Assembly (NCBI RefSeq): GCF_030068545.1
Contig: NZ_JASJOR010000003.1
Span: 1 to 64,000, forward strand
Direction of reading: 5' to 3'
From: Xanthocytophaga flava
GTDB taxonomy: Bacteria > Bacteroidota > Bacteroidia > Cytophagales > 172606-1
Length of the DNA: 64,000 bases
Under the pieces are notes generated by a model, which saw nothing but the letters and a program-made list of their open reading frames with translations, did no database searches and was not told the origin of the DNA. The first letter of the stretch is position 1. Every line of letters begins with the position of its first letter. Made by a program: the position numbers and the translations under genes. Below are positions 16,983 to 25,647 of the stretch, one piece after another.

Positions 16983-17308
16983 CAGCTTGTTGTGGCATCT
17001 ACCAGGTGTGTAATATTCCGTGAATCCATCCAGGCGGTTACCTGCTTTCCCACAAGAGTGTGCAAGCGAGTAACCGTACTATCTAAACTGTAAGGCCTGT
17101 ACGGTCAGCTCTGTCTTTTGCAACAGAAATCCATCACTGACAATTTTTCCAGAAGGAAAAAAAGCTCATGAGTTAAGCCTGCTTTGCAAAGGTGGTCAGT
17201 TGAAGGTCTGCCTGATAGTAACCACTACTTCTTTTTTTAGTCTGTCGCTTGAATCAGGTTTTTGGCTAACATTTCCTGTATCTGGTTTCGGGTTATCCCC
17301 TTTGTTTT
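16983..17308. other. Gene-free stretch after the NmrA reductase
   Basis: No start site, family resemblance or copy of a dispersed repeat could be supported here. G+C falls from the high level of the reductase to the A+T-rich accessory zone. Confidence 0.4.
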
Positions 17309-17608
17309 TTGCACTTTACAGTTCAGACCCCCACTCAACGATACGTAGAATGGAAGGCATTCATTGTCTTTTACCCGATACATCATTACAGCTCCCATCG
17401 TATTCATTTTTTTGTTCCCATCGTTGGTGTTATCACCAACGAGTTGTTTCCCATCATTCCTGTTGGTGATAACACCAACAGGGGGAAACGATATTTTATA
17501 GATTCCTTAAAAAATGATACTTTGGTTATTTATGACGAAAAAAACTATACTATCAATAATAGATCTTATCGTTTAGTGAAGCATGTGTATGTAAGACAGT
17601 CGTTGTAA
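17309..17608 (+). pseudogene. Possible gene remnant interrupted by repeat B
   Basis: An open frame of 99 codons reads through repeat B (17415-17490). Its first two thirds are therefore repeat-derived. Only the last 40 residues, from about 17492 (DSLKNDTLVIYDEKNYTIN, then SYRLVKHVYVRQSL), look like genuine protein. It is probably the tail of a lost gene fused to intergenic sequence. No family recognised. Confidence 0.3.
17415..17490. repeat. Repeat B, copy 2 (two palindromes)
   Basis: CGTTGGTGTTATCACCAACG (17422-17441) and TGTTGGTGATAACACCAACA (17461-17480) are separated by 19 bases and flanked by pyrimidine and purine tracts (TTCCC on the left, GGGGGAAA on the right). The whole unit is itself an inverted repeat. 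Confidence 0.85.
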
Positions 17609-17718
17609 TACTTAGTTAATTCGAAAAACTCAAGAATGTTAACCAGATTAAAAGTGTACAGAAGTTGAAAAGAAAGGCTAAGTCCAATGCAATAGTTGTT
17701 GTTGATTATCATTGAGTT

Positions 17719-18018
17719 ATGGAAGAGATAATATTTGTTAATTTTAAAGTCACAGATAGGTATTATGGTTATCCAGACCCATATATCGCCGATCAGACAT
17801 GTGTTATCTTAATACAAGATGACACAATTGAAATATGTAAATATCATAAACCTACAGATGATAATCCTTTTCCTTCATTTTCGCATGCCTCAAATAATGA
17901 AGAGTTAAAAGAGTTAGCTATAAGAATTGTTAAAGAAAAATTTCCTCAATACGTAGAATATACTGAGTCAATTGTATTGACTTGTCAAGAATTTATCAGT
18001 AATAAAGTGGTATGGTAA
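17719..18018 (+). CDS. Hypothetical protein, 99 residues
   Basis: A small soluble protein without signal peptide or membrane segment. It begins MEEIIFVNFKVTDRYYGYPD and has a beta-rich first half followed by a helix (NNEELKELAIRIVKEKFPQY). Such layouts occur in immunity-like and accessory proteins of Bacteroidota, but no family is recognised. It lies in an A+T-rich accessory stretch, with remnants on both sides. Confidence 0.55.
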   Translation: MEEIIFVNFKVTDRYYGYPDPYIADQTCVILIQDDTIEICKYHKPTDDNPFPSFSHASNNEELKELAIRIVKEKFPQYVEYTESIVLTCQEFISNKVVW

Positions 18019-18388
18019 AGCTGGTAATATGGAAAAAGTATAGGTATTGTGAAAGAAGCAAACTTTTTGGTAGCCCCATTTGTAATGTTTACTGCAATGT
18101 AGTACTGCGGTAAATCTCCATTCAATGTTATTTTCCGAAATGCTACAGAAAATCCCATAGATTCCACAGGCTATCTGCTTCATAGAGAACCCGTTGATTC
18201 TCGTAAAGGATATATTGATTTGCAAACATTCTCATCAACTTCACTGATATTCTGCTACTATAGTGTAGATAAACAATAATTTTAAATATATAGTATGAAT
18301 ATTGTATCGAAAATTATTGTTTGTAATTATATTTATTGTTTACATTGCGCCTTGTATTCTTTTTTGGTATTAACTTCCTTTACTTTGT
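18019..18388. other. Decayed sequence upstream of umuDC
   Basis: No intact gene. An open frame at 18103-18279 on the plus strand (59 codons including the stop, beginning YCGKSPFNVIFRNATENPID) has protein-like composition but no start and a stop codon just upstream. It looks like the tail of a lost gene. The last 100 bases are very A+T-rich and should contain the umuD promoter. Confidence 0.35.
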
Positions 18389-18874
18389 ATGAGAGCGCTA
18401 CAACTATCCCGCATTCAAAAGCTAGACACTCTGCCAGCTTCTGCCTATCAGTTTCTTGAAGTATATAAGCCCCTGGCCCAAACTCATACCAAGTTACCTA
18501 TTTTTGAGTCCTTAATACCCTTAGGATTTCCTTCACCTGCTGATGACTATATTGACAGGCAACTGGATTTGAATGATATGCTTATTCAGAATAAGCTATC
18601 TACCTTTTATCTGAGAGTCGTAGGAGATAGTATGAAAGGGTGTGGGATTTTTGATAATGCGCTGATCATCGTTGATAAGTCAAAGCGACCCAAAGATGGC
18701 AATGTGGTACTGGCTGTCATCAATGGAGAGTTTACCTGTAAGCGATTGAAGATAGAAAACCGAAAGGTGTATTTGTGTCCTGAAAACAAGGACTATACTG
18801 ACATACTTATCACCGAAGATATGAACTTCCTGCTCTGGGGAGTAGTCACGTATGCGATCAATCCTTTTTCCTGA
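18389..18874 (+). CDS. umuD: UmuD-like S24 self-cleaving protein
   Basis: 161 residues. After an N-terminal arm longer than in E. coli comes GFPSPADDYIDRQLDLNDML, the stretch following the self-cleavage site. Ser81 in GDSMKGCG and Lys118 in FTCKRL form the Ser-Lys dyad, 37 residues apart as in E. coli (60 and 97). The cleavage position is Leu45-Gly46 where E. coli has Cys-Gly. After RecA-stimulated autocleavage the product joins UmuC as DNA polymerase V. It lies 69 bp upstream of umuC, so the two are one operon. Confidence 0.93.
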   Translation: MRALQLSRIQKLDTLPASAYQFLEVYKPLAQTHTKLPIFESLIPLGFPSPADDYIDRQLDLNDMLIQNKLSTFYLRVVGDSMKGCGIFDNALIIVDKSKRPKDGNVVLAVINGEFTCKRLKIENRKVYLCPENKDYTDILITEDMNFLLWGVVTYAINPFS

Positions 18875-18943
18875 ATTATTCTGAGCTGTGTAATTTGAGT
18901 TATGTAATGGGTACTAACTACAACTGCTAAAAGTACATTCTTT

Positions 18944-20209
18944 GTGTTTGGACTAATCGACGCCAATAATTTTTATGTAAGCTGCGAACGGGTGTTTAAT
19001 CCTGCCTTAGACAAAAGGCCTGTTGTGGTGTTAAGCAACAACGATGGCTGTATTGTTTCCCGATCCAACGAAGCCCGCCAACTGGGGATTAAGATGGGAG
19101 CACCGTACTTTGAGGCAAAACCCTTGCTGGATCAACACCAGGTAGCTGTTTTCTCAAGTAACTATGCCTTGTATGGGGATATGTCACAACGGTTGATGAA
19201 CCTGCTATCAACCTTCAGTGATGAGGTAGAGATTTATTCGGTGGATGAGTGTTTTGTAGGTCTTGAGGGGTTTGAGCGGTGGAACCTGCTTGACTATGGA
19301 CGCCAGATCCGGGAAACTGTTTTGCTTCACCTGGGGCTTCCTACCTGTGTTGGGATTGCTCCCACCAAGACACTGGCAAAAGTAGCTAATCTTCTTGCCA
19401 AGAGACATTCTCAAAAAGATGCCTCGACTCAGGGTGTGCTGCTTTTGGATACGGAACAGAAATGGAAAGAAGCTCTTGCCCAGCTACGGGTTGAGGATAT
19501 ATGGGGAGTAGGAAGACAGTATGCCAAAAAGCTGCATAGCTACCACATTACCAATGCCGCCGATCTGGCGAGGGTAAGACCGGCCTGGGCAAAGAAACAC
19601 CTGGGAGGGATGATAGGAGAGCGATTGATTGCCGAACTCAATGGAGTGTCGTGTCTGGAAATGGAGTTGACGCCTGCTACCAAAAAGAGTATAGTGGTTA
19701 GTCGATCTTTTGGTAGGGTAGTGACTACGGAAAGTGAACTCAGCGAAGCGGTGAGTGTATATGCCAGCAAGGCTTCTGAAAAGCTGCGTATCGAGAAAAC
19801 AATTGCCTCTGTGGTTACGGTCTTCATCCAGTCTTCACGCTTTAAGGAAACTCCATTCTATGCTTCTATCAGTATTACGCTGCCTGCTGGCAGTTCGGAT
19901 AGTCGTGTGCTTGTACACTATGCTCTGGAAGGTTTAAAACGGATTTACAAAGAAGGTATCGAGTATAAGAAAGCGGGTATCCTGCTGGATGGGATTTGCC
20001 CGGCTCATAGTCAGCAAACGAACTTGTTTGACGAACGTCCATCCAATCCGGCGCTGATGACGGTGGTTGACAAGATTAATGCACGCTGGGGAGCAGGAAC
20101 GGTGTTTCTGGCAAGTAATGGAACGGCTCAGTCCTGGCAGATGCTTTCAACGATGCGAAGTAATCGGTTTACCACTAAGTGGAAAGAAATACCACAGGTG
20201 AAGGGCTAG
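18944..20209 (+). CDS. umuC: DNA polymerase V catalytic subunit (Y family)
   Basis: 421 residues from a GTG start. MFGLIDANNFYVSCERVFNP carries the first catalytic Asp and the steric-gate Tyr of Y-family polymerases. EIYSVDECFVGLEG holds the second acidic pair. PTCVGIAPTKTLAKVANLLA and GVGRQYAKKL are the thumb motifs. The C-terminal RWGAGTVFLASNG segment and after is the DUF4113 tail of UmuC proteins. It performs translesion synthesis with UmuD. The SOS box used by this lineage could not be identified. Part of its C-terminal region is echoed by a decayed fragment at 21.45 kb. Confidence 0.96.
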   Translation: MFGLIDANNFYVSCERVFNPALDKRPVVVLSNNDGCIVSRSNEARQLGIKMGAPYFEAKPLLDQHQVAVFSSNYALYGDMSQRLMNLLSTFSDEVEIYSVDECFVGLEGFERWNLLDYGRQIRETVLLHLGLPTCVGIAPTKTLAKVANLLAKRHSQKDASTQGVLLLDTEQKWKEALAQLRVEDIWGVGRQYAKKLHSYHITNAADLARVRPAWAKKHLGGMIGERLIAELNGVSCLEMELTPATKKSIVVSRSFGRVVTTESELSEAVSVYASKASEKLRIEKTIASVVTVFIQSSRFKETPFYASISITLPAGSSDSRVLVHYALEGLKRIYKEGIEYKKAGILLDGICPAHSQQTNLFDERPSNPALMTVVDKINARWGAGTVFLASNGTAQSWQMLSTMRSNRFTTKWKEIPQVKG

Positions 20210-20551
20210 ACTTGTTGCTGACTCTGGTTTATTTACCTTATACTATCTTTATGTTTTGAGCAGGCGTTATAGCATAAATGTAGGAGTCAACAATGAACAC
20301 CTACCAGCAATGAATTCATCCAGGTTAGTTTATCTCAGTTCATCCTGTAGGAGACCCATTCGGATAAAGTGCTTTCTTCATCAGGATGATGGATTTGTTT
20401 ATGTTTTCTGCAAAGGGTGCGAAAATAATTGGTATAATCGGAGTGTCTCATGTGTTAATCGAGAAAGATTACCACAAAAGTAGACTGGAAATTCCCACTA
20501 AAAAAGACAGGTGTCATTTAGGTAATAAATCAGGATAGTTACCTTCAAAAC
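20210..20551. other. Gene-free stretch after umuC
   Basis: No credible coding region, repeat copy or hairpin with a T tract was found. A short plus-strand frame (20256-20483) has no start context and unusual composition and is not called. Confidence 0.45.
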
Positions 20552-21316
20552 ATGTTCAGTATATACAAATGCTTTCAATCATTTAATTATATATCATCCT
20601 ATGCAAATTTTTATTCTACTTGGTTTCCTGTTTTGTTCATCACTGGTTTTGGTCAAAATTTGATTTTATATGGAAAAGTTGGTGGATATGATTCAGGACA
20701 AGGTAACAAAGTCTATTATGCCAGTAAGGGTAAAGCGTTTAATGAAAAAGAGTTTATTGTTTTTAATTCCACTCGTACGTATTCTCTGAAGTTACCTATA
20801 AAGAAACTAGAGCAGGAAAAGATTCAAACACTTGTATTCTCTCTTGATCCTAAAGTTGATGCAAGTAAAAGAGGTGCCTGTATATATGAAGTTCATGTAG
20901 GTGAAATCATAAAATCAGAAGTATTTAAATCCAGGAAATCCATTGAAGTAAAATCCGATCTGTTAATAGAGCATAACTGTATAAGTTCAATAGCAGAGCA
21001 TGACACAAAATTTGAAGGAGGTGGGGAATTTATAGGTTCTTACCAGATGATCATAGGCGATACCACAGAGTCTATTGAACTAAAAAGTAATTATGAATAT
21101 AGGGCTTCTTTAGATAAAAAGCCCAAAGATCAGCTCACTATAGAATCAGGTACCTGGTCTTATGATTCAAATACATTGAGGTTTACGGTTTATGTAAGAG
21201 CAAATGAGCTTTTTGGAATCTCTGTACTCACAGAGAAAACATATGTGTTCAACGTGAAAAAGGATGGAGAAAAACTGAGTTTTGAATCAGCTATGGGAAA
21301 GTTGAAAAAACTTTAA
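20552..21316 (+). CDS. Secreted hypothetical protein with frameshifted signal peptide
   Basis: The open frame encodes 254 residues, but its first 35 do not form a convincing signal peptide. A second frame from the ATG at 20601 encodes MQIFILLGFLFCSSLV, which aligns with the signal peptide of the paralogue at 27284 (MRVCVLFGFILCSFY). One extra T in the T run at 20647-20650 would join it to FGQNLILYGKV in the main frame. The mature part is beta-rich and shares NEKxFIxxxSTRTYSL with the paralogue. Either a natural frameshift or a sequencing error. A terminator follows at 21347. Confidence 0.7.
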   Translation: MFSIYKCFQSFNYISSYANFYSTWFPVLFITGFGQNLILYGKVGGYDSGQGNKVYYASKGKAFNEKEFIVFNSTRTYSLKLPIKKLEQEKIQTLVFSLDPKVDASKRGACIYEVHVGEIIKSEVFKSRKSIEVKSDLLIEHNCISSIAEHDTKFEGGGEFIGSYQMIIGDTTESIELKSNYEYRASLDKKPKDQLTIESGTWSYDSNTLRFTVYVRANELFGISVLTEKTYVFNVKKDGEKLSFESAMGKLKKL

Positions 21317-21346
21317 TTAGTGGACAAAAAAGTATAGTAAAGAAAG

Positions 21347-21378
21347 GCCATGAAAACGCATGTTTTCATGGCTTTTTT
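21347..21378 (+). terminator. Intrinsic terminator
   Basis: GCCATGAAAAC-GCAT-GTTTTCATGGC followed by six T, 30 bp after the stop codon of the gene ending at 21316. Confidence 0.88.
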
Positions 21379-21450
21379 GCGTCTTGTAACTAGTGACCTG
21401 AAAAGACTGTTTTGGGGTCACTAGTTTTATATGTAAGTACGCTTACATTG

Positions 21451-21564
21451 GTCCATTATGTCCTGGAAGGCCTGAAACGGATTTACAAAGAAGGTATTGA
21501 GTATAAGAAGGCGGGTATCCTGCTGGATGGGATTTGCCCGGCTCATAGTCAGCAATATCACTAA
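21451..21564 (+). pseudogene. umuC fragment (C-terminal region)
   Basis: 35 codons (starting VHYVLEGLKRIYKEG, ending CPAHSQQ, then a stop) match residues of the intact umuC at 19.9-20.0 kb nearly one for one. Most base differences are synonymous. It therefore derives from a related polymerase gene that was under selection, not from a recent copy of the neighbour. It ends abruptly where integrase-like coding begins (21555). Confidence 0.8.
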
Positions 21565-21766
21565 GATTTGTGGTGTCAGAATGAAGCTATCTAGTAGAGT
21601 TGCCAGAAAGACTGCTGGTCAGTTGTGGATTGATGCAGGTGTCAGCATTGAATCTGTGAGTAAGATATTAGGACATGCTAATATCAAAACCACACAAAAA
21701 GCCTATGTAAAGGTGACTGAAAAAAGAATTGAATTAGAACTAAAGAAAACAGGATTTTGGGAATAG
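21554..21766 (+). pseudogene. Tyrosine recombinase C-terminal fragment
   Basis: About 70 codons with the C-terminal catalytic pattern of phage-type integrases: KLSSRVARKTAGQLWIDAG (HxxR region, His replaced by Arg), SKILGHANIKTTQKAYVKVT (LGH and the nucleophile Tyr region). The N-terminal and core-binding domains are missing. It abuts the umuC fragment at 21555 in a different frame. A longer open frame from 21497 crosses both and is a chimera without meaning. It marks an old integration/deletion event. Confidence 0.8.
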
Positions 21767-21808
21767 ATATCATTTAGCTATTCTGGATTCCAGGTGTTTG
21801 TATAAAAA

Positions 21809-21859
21809 AGATATCTATTTTGTGTCGGGCTTAACAAGTCCGAATCAAAATAGATATCT
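21809..21859. other. 51-bp two-part hairpin next to the integrase relic
   Basis: AGATATCTATTTTG at 21809-21822 pairs perfectly with CAAAATAGATATCT at 21846-21859. Inside it, TCGGGCTT and AAGTCCGA pair with one G-T. It lies 43 bp after the integrase relic. It could be a recombination or transposon-end structure. A terminator is less likely because no T tract follows. Confidence 0.6.
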
Positions 21860-21982
21860 ACTGATAAAATGGGTATTAGTGCACATGCAAATCTTTGTGC
21901 ATTATTATATGATGAATGAAAAAAAACGGTTTTTTAGCCGGGCTTTTTTTGGGATAACAAGAGGATTCTATCTATGAGTACT

Positions 21983-22150
21983 TTAATCCGGTTCCTTCCT
22001 TAAAAAAGATTTATATTTGTACTGTTTTCGCTCTGCCTTTATCTCTCTAATATCCTTCATCATATGCAAAATCAGCTCTTGTTGCATGTGTATGACTTGT
22101 TGCAACTCATCCACTTGTGAGACCAACTTATTTATTATTTCCTCATTCAT
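21983..22150 (-). CDS. Small coiled-coil protein, 55 residues
   Basis: Starts MNEEIINKLVSQVDELQQVI and is one heptad-patterned helix (hydrophobics at VDELQQVIHMQQELILHMM), ending in a basic tail with RKQYKYKSFLRKEPD. Clean ATG at 22150, 12 bp after the stop of the next small gene on the same strand. No family known. The coiled coil suggests self-association. Confidence 0.5.
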   Translation of the reverse strand: MNEEIINKLVSQVDELQQVIHMQQELILHMMKDIREIKAERKQYKYKSFLRKEPD

Positions 22151-22161
22151 CTTCTTAGAGG

Positions 22162-22374
22162 TTAAGTTAAAAAATATTTCTTCAAAAATGAGGTTTCAGA
22201 TTTTTTGAGACAATCGTATAAATACGGATTTTGAAAATTGAGTATTTTTACCTCTCTCATTTTTGTACTAAAAATAGTTATGTTGCAACCTGTATCAGTC
22301 AATGCCTGACACACTTTTCTAATGCATTGTACTTTTGGATGAAAATCAGAAATGCGACTCTTTCTCTTATTCAA
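22162..22374 (-). CDS. Small basic hypothetical protein, 70 residues
   Basis: Starts MNKRKSRISDFHPKVQCIRK. A basic N-terminus and a helix (VQCIRKVCQALTDTGCNITI) are followed by an aromatic-rich tail. It directly precedes the coiled-coil gene with a 12-bp gap, so the two may form an operon. No family recognised. A+T-rich accessory DNA. Confidence 0.4.
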   Translation of the reverse strand: MNKRKSRISDFHPKVQCIRKVCQALTDTGCNITIFSTKMREVKILNFQNPYLYDCLKKSETSFLKKYFLT

Positions 22375-22490
22375 AATTTATACAATTAAGTCATTGAATA
22401 AGATATGATGTTCACCAGATAAATATGAGGTATTCACAACTTTGATATGTATAGGATATGGTTTACTTTCGTGCTTCTCCAATATTATCT

Positions 22491-22880
22491 ATGACAACGC
22501 ATAAAGTATATTCTACTCATTTTGACTCTGAGTTAGATAGTGTAATTAGTATTTGGAAGGGTTATTCAACCAGCATTCAGTTTAGAGAAGGTACAGAAGA
22601 AATGTTGGGAATAATAGAAAGTAATCGTACACAAAAGGTGCTAGTCGATTTAAAAGAAATGGTATTAATTGGAAAGGATGATCAAGAATGGATGGACAGA
22701 AGCTTTCTTCCAAGCGCAATAGAGAAAGGAATGAAGATAGTAGCAGTAGTACAACCTGACTACTATTTTAATAAAGTGGCAGTAGAAAGTATTGTCTATA
22801 AAATAAACCAACAATTGCTCACAGTAAATTTCTTCAAGACAATCGAAGATGCAAGGGTGTGGTTGAAAAACGAAAAATAA
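22491..22880 (+). CDS. STAS/SpoIIAA-like domain protein
   Basis: 129 residues from the ATG at 22491 (MTTHKVYSTHF); an in-frame ATG at 22458 would add 11 residues. The pattern of alternating strands and helices, with NRTQKVLVDLKEMVLIGKDD, then GMKIVAVVQPDYYFNKVAVE and FFKTIEDARVWLK at the end, is that of the STAS/SEC14-like (SpoIIAA-like) family common in Bacteroidota. The role is unknown for stand-alone members. Monocistronic by position. Confidence 0.7.
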   Translation: MTTHKVYSTHFDSELDSVISIWKGYSTSIQFREGTEEMLGIIESNRTQKVLVDLKEMVLIGKDDQEWMDRSFLPSAIEKGMKIVAVVQPDYYFNKVAVESIVYKINQQLLTVNFFKTIEDARVWLKNEK

Positions 22881-23188
22881 TGAATGGTTTTATGTAAATT
22901 CTCCTTTAAAATCAAGCAAAAGGCTATTTCTCTCACCCGAAAAAAGCACAGTCAAAAAACGGGCTTTTTTTAATATAAACACCTGTATTAGTTATCTAAC
23001 CTTACTTAACTAATTTCCAATCCAGTCGGCTACACTGTGAATCTGTCTCTTTAATCGGCTACATTCATACACCCCATTTCCTTCAGTAGTTGCAGCTTAG
23101 TGACTGTCATCTTTCCATTCTCTGATAAAGGCTACATGTTCTGATCCGTTCTAATTCCTAACTGTTTTTTATATCTGAAATTATCTTA
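22881..23188. other. Gene-free stretch
   Basis: No coding region is supported. The only structure is a weak CCCG/CGGG pairing near 22937-22970 with T residues behind it, which may end the transcript of the STAS-like gene. Confidence 0.4.
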
Positions 23189-23297
23189 TCACTCAATATT
23201 CCTCTCCACAATCCCCACCTTCCTCAACCAGTCAGGCATGGAGAAGCTTGGACAGCCTTTTTGGCGAATTGATTATGTCCGGCAATCTTCATAAAGG
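23189..23297 (-). pseudogene. Relic of a PGRP-type amidase gene
   Basis: On the minus strand, MKIAGHNQFAKKA followed, after a one-base frameshift, by CPSFSMPDWLRKVGIVERNI matches the end of the intact amidase at 28.5 kb (VKIAGHNQFANKACPSFFVP, then WLKQAGVPEQNIEW). The zinc ligands His and Cys are still readable. The rest of the gene is gone. It shows that a second copy of the lysis gene, and perhaps of the whole island, was once here. The remainder up to 23587 holds no gene. Confidence 0.8.
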
Positions 23298-23587
23298 GAT
23301 ACAGGATTGATTATCTTCGCATCCGTTTTTTAGATTTTACCTTTTGTGAGTTCATGAGACTACTTTCTATGGATGCTCATCCCGAGCCAACATCCAGACT
23401 TACTAAAATATATTCCTGATTAATTAGTTGACAATTTCAACCTTTTTTACTTGCTTTGCTGAAGTATTGGTTGATATAGTCAACTAATTGTAGATGACTT
23501 CTGCCTGGTATACCAATTAAACTTTAGTCCCTGTGCTCATTGCAGGTAGCTATATCGATAATCATTTATCTTTTACATACTAACCTT

Positions 23588-24088
23588 ATGACAACAGTTG
23601 CATTAGCGGACATCCAGATCCGAAACACCTTACAGCCTGGTGACCTGGGATATATAGCCTATATACATGGAGATTTATATGCAAAGGAATGTAACTATGG
23701 GATAAACTTTGAGACATATGTACTGGATGGATTGAAAGAGTTCGGTCAGCAATATGATGCTGCTAAGGATAAGGTCTGGCTTTGCGAACACCAAGGTAGA
23801 ATAGTGGGTTGCCTGGTAGCTCAGCATCGTGCACAACAGGTACAATTACGGTATTTCATCTTCCTTCCTGAATATCGGGGTATCGGTCTGGGTAAATACC
23901 TCATGCAGGAGTTTGTACGTTTTATGCACGAAAAAGGAATATCCCATGCGTATTTATGGACGACAGATGAGCAACATACTGCTACTGCATTGTATACCCG
24001 CTATGGATTTGTTCTGACAGAAGAAAAACCGTCTGAAAGCTTTGACAAACCGCTTACAGAGCGGCGTTATGACCTTGTACTTGCCTGA
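23588..24088 (+). CDS. GNAT-family N-acetyltransferase
   Basis: 166 residues from the ATG at 23588. The acetyl-CoA binding loop is FLPEYRGIGLGKYLMQEFVR (motif A, R/QxxGxG/A). Motif B is HAYLWTTDEQHTATALYTRYGFVLTEEK. KVWLCEHQGRIVGCLVAQHR is the central strand pair. It transfers acetyl from acetyl-CoA to an unknown amine. A MarR regulator starts 25 bp downstream. Fused MarR-GNAT proteins with the opposite order are common, so the two probably work on one response. Confidence 0.9.
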   Translation: MTTVALADIQIRNTLQPGDLGYIAYIHGDLYAKECNYGINFETYVLDGLKEFGQQYDAAKDKVWLCEHQGRIVGCLVAQHRAQQVQLRYFIFLPEYRGIGLGKYLMQEFVRFMHEKGISHAYLWTTDEQHTATALYTRYGFVLTEEKPSESFDKPLTERRYDLVLA

Positions 24089-24113
24089 ATACCAACTACT
24101 GACAGAGATTTGT

Positions 24114-24545
24114 ATGAAAGATAAACAACATATCATAGACGATATCAGAGCCTTTAACCGCTACTATACCGGGTTGCTGGGTCTGCTGAATAACCACTTA
24201 CTGGACAGTGACTATTCACTGGCGGAAGCACGTATCCTATATGAGATTCATAGTCTTCAACCTGTTAGCGCTTCTCAGATTATGTCTAACATAGTGATTG
24301 ATAAAGGATACCTGAGTAGGGTATTGAAGCAGTTCGAGAAAAGTGGCCTTATTTCAAAGCAGGTATCCAGTGAAGATGCCCGCATTACCCTGGTCTCACT
24401 GACGGCTACTGGCCTTACGCTCTTTAATAAACTTAATTCGGCATCTGAAGAGCAAATTGCCACACTCCTCAACAAACTTAGCAGCAAAGAGCAGCAACAA
24501 CTGGTAGGTCACATGCAGGCTATCCGAGCGTTACTGAGTGATTGA
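24114..24545 (+). CDS. MarR-family transcriptional regulator
   Basis: 143 residues from the ATG at 24114. Winged helix: SLAEARILYEIHSLQPVSAS, the recognition helix IVIDKGYLSRVLKQFEKSGL, and the wing SSEDARITLVSLTATGLTLF, all in the canonical order. The dimerisation helix follows to the C-terminus. Second gene of the pair with the GNAT enzyme, which it probably controls together with itself. No inverted repeat of convincing quality was found upstream of the pair. Confidence 0.92.
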   Translation: MKDKQHIIDDIRAFNRYYTGLLGLLNNHLLDSDYSLAEARILYEIHSLQPVSASQIMSNIVIDKGYLSRVLKQFEKSGLISKQVSSEDARITLVSLTATGLTLFNKLNSASEEQIATLLNKLSSKEQQQLVGHMQAIRALLSD

Positions 24546-24651
24546 TGCTGGATGCAGGAATACTTTCTGGCTGTTAACTAACACACAAGCCAAGGAAGGG
24601 GTGAATCGATATACGAGAGTATTTCTGTCTACCTGTCTGATCAGGTGATTG

Positions 24652-25113
24652 TTATTTATCGAATAGCACTAGCTTGCTGTCTCTGTTTCCCGCTTGTCTG
24701 TGCATCAATAACTTTCCGTTTTTTGTTCTTTTCAGAAGATTAGACATATTGCCTTTGAATCTTCCTCCTTTGGTTGAATCGCCCCACCCGCCTTTATATT
24801 GAGCAGCTACAAAAACATACTCCCCAAGATCATATATCCGATTATAATAGTGCTTTACACGAAAGGATATGTCTGGTGTATAGGTTTTGAGCATCTTCGG
24901 CCTGATATGTTCCATTCCTACCCGAATCGAATCAAAGTTTGACAGAAGGATGGCGTCCTGTGTAAATCCGTCAGCTCTCGCATTGCCGTCACCATTCGCT
25001 ACGGCTTTTAACACCACTGCGTCAAATTCTTTAATTTCAGTTATCAATGTCTTATTCACCTTGGCTATAGCGGTGAAGTTCGTTTCCTCTACCAGAGGAC
25101 AGGGGTGTATCAA
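24652..25113 (-). CDS. DUF4440/SnoaL-like protein
   Basis: 153 residues. The NTF2-like pattern is visible: EIKEFDAVVLKAVANGDGNA at the start of the domain, and SFRVKHYYNRIYDLGEYVFV, MSNLLKRTKNGKLLMHRQAG at the end. The start has no signal peptide, unlike most relatives, and upstream DNA contains stop codons in this frame. The 5' end may have been lost or the start may be wrong. Ligand unknown. Confidence 0.6.
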   Translation of the reverse strand: MIHPCPLVEETNFTAIAKVNKTLITEIKEFDAVVLKAVANGDGNARADGFTQDAILLSNFDSIRVGMEHIRPKMLKTYTPDISFRVKHYYNRIYDLGEYVFVAAQYKGGWGDSTKGGRFKGNMSNLLKRTKNGKLLMHRQAGNRDSKLVLFDK

Positions 25114-25332
25114 TTACCCGTTTTTATTGACGAAAGAAAAGGATTCCCGGTACTGCCGGCTATGACACATCACAGCTACGACGGATAACGGTTAGCAACT
25201 ATTTATTGGTTTACTTGTAATTGATTTATCGCATTAATGTAGACTACACCAATCTTTCCTTTCAATAGCAAGGTATATAATTTGGCTATTGAGTAGACGT
25301 AGTACAACTCGGATACGTGCAAACATTTAAAA

Positions 25333-25647
25333 ATGACACTACCTAAAAAAGGATTTAGAACTCTTACTATAAATGGAGAATATTTTGTGTGGAGGGTTCG
25401 GAAGAGAATTTCTGTACTAGAGGAAATCGGAGGTCCATTGATTGTCCCTGTTCAATATATGAAAGGTGGACAATTATTGTTGATCAACACTGGGTATAAA
25501 AGATTGCAGAGTATTGGGAACCCCAATCTGATAAAAGAAATAAAGCCGTCTCTTATTGAAAAGTGTATCAGGAAGGCTATAAATGAGGGCTGGCGTTATA
25601 GGCAAAAAGGAAAGCCAATGGAAATCTCAGTTGAAGAACTGGATTAA
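25333..25647 (+). CDS. Hypothetical protein, 104 residues
   Basis: Basic, beta-rich N-terminal half (FRTLTINGEYFVWRVRKRIS) with a C-terminal helix (PSLIEKCIRKAINEGWRYRQ), no signal peptide. Similar small proteins occur in Cytophagales genomes as lone genes. No function known. Repeat A copy 3 follows 110 bp downstream. Confidence 0.65.
   Translation: MTLPKKGFRTLTINGEYFVWRVRKRISVLEEIGGPLIVPVQYMKGGQLLLINTGYKRLQSIGNPNLIKEIKPSLIEKCIRKAINEGWRYRQKGKPMEISVEELD

Noticed and set aside
20256..20483. Open plus-strand frame of 75 codons after umuC
   Set aside because: No start context, no domain, odd composition; left as intergenic.
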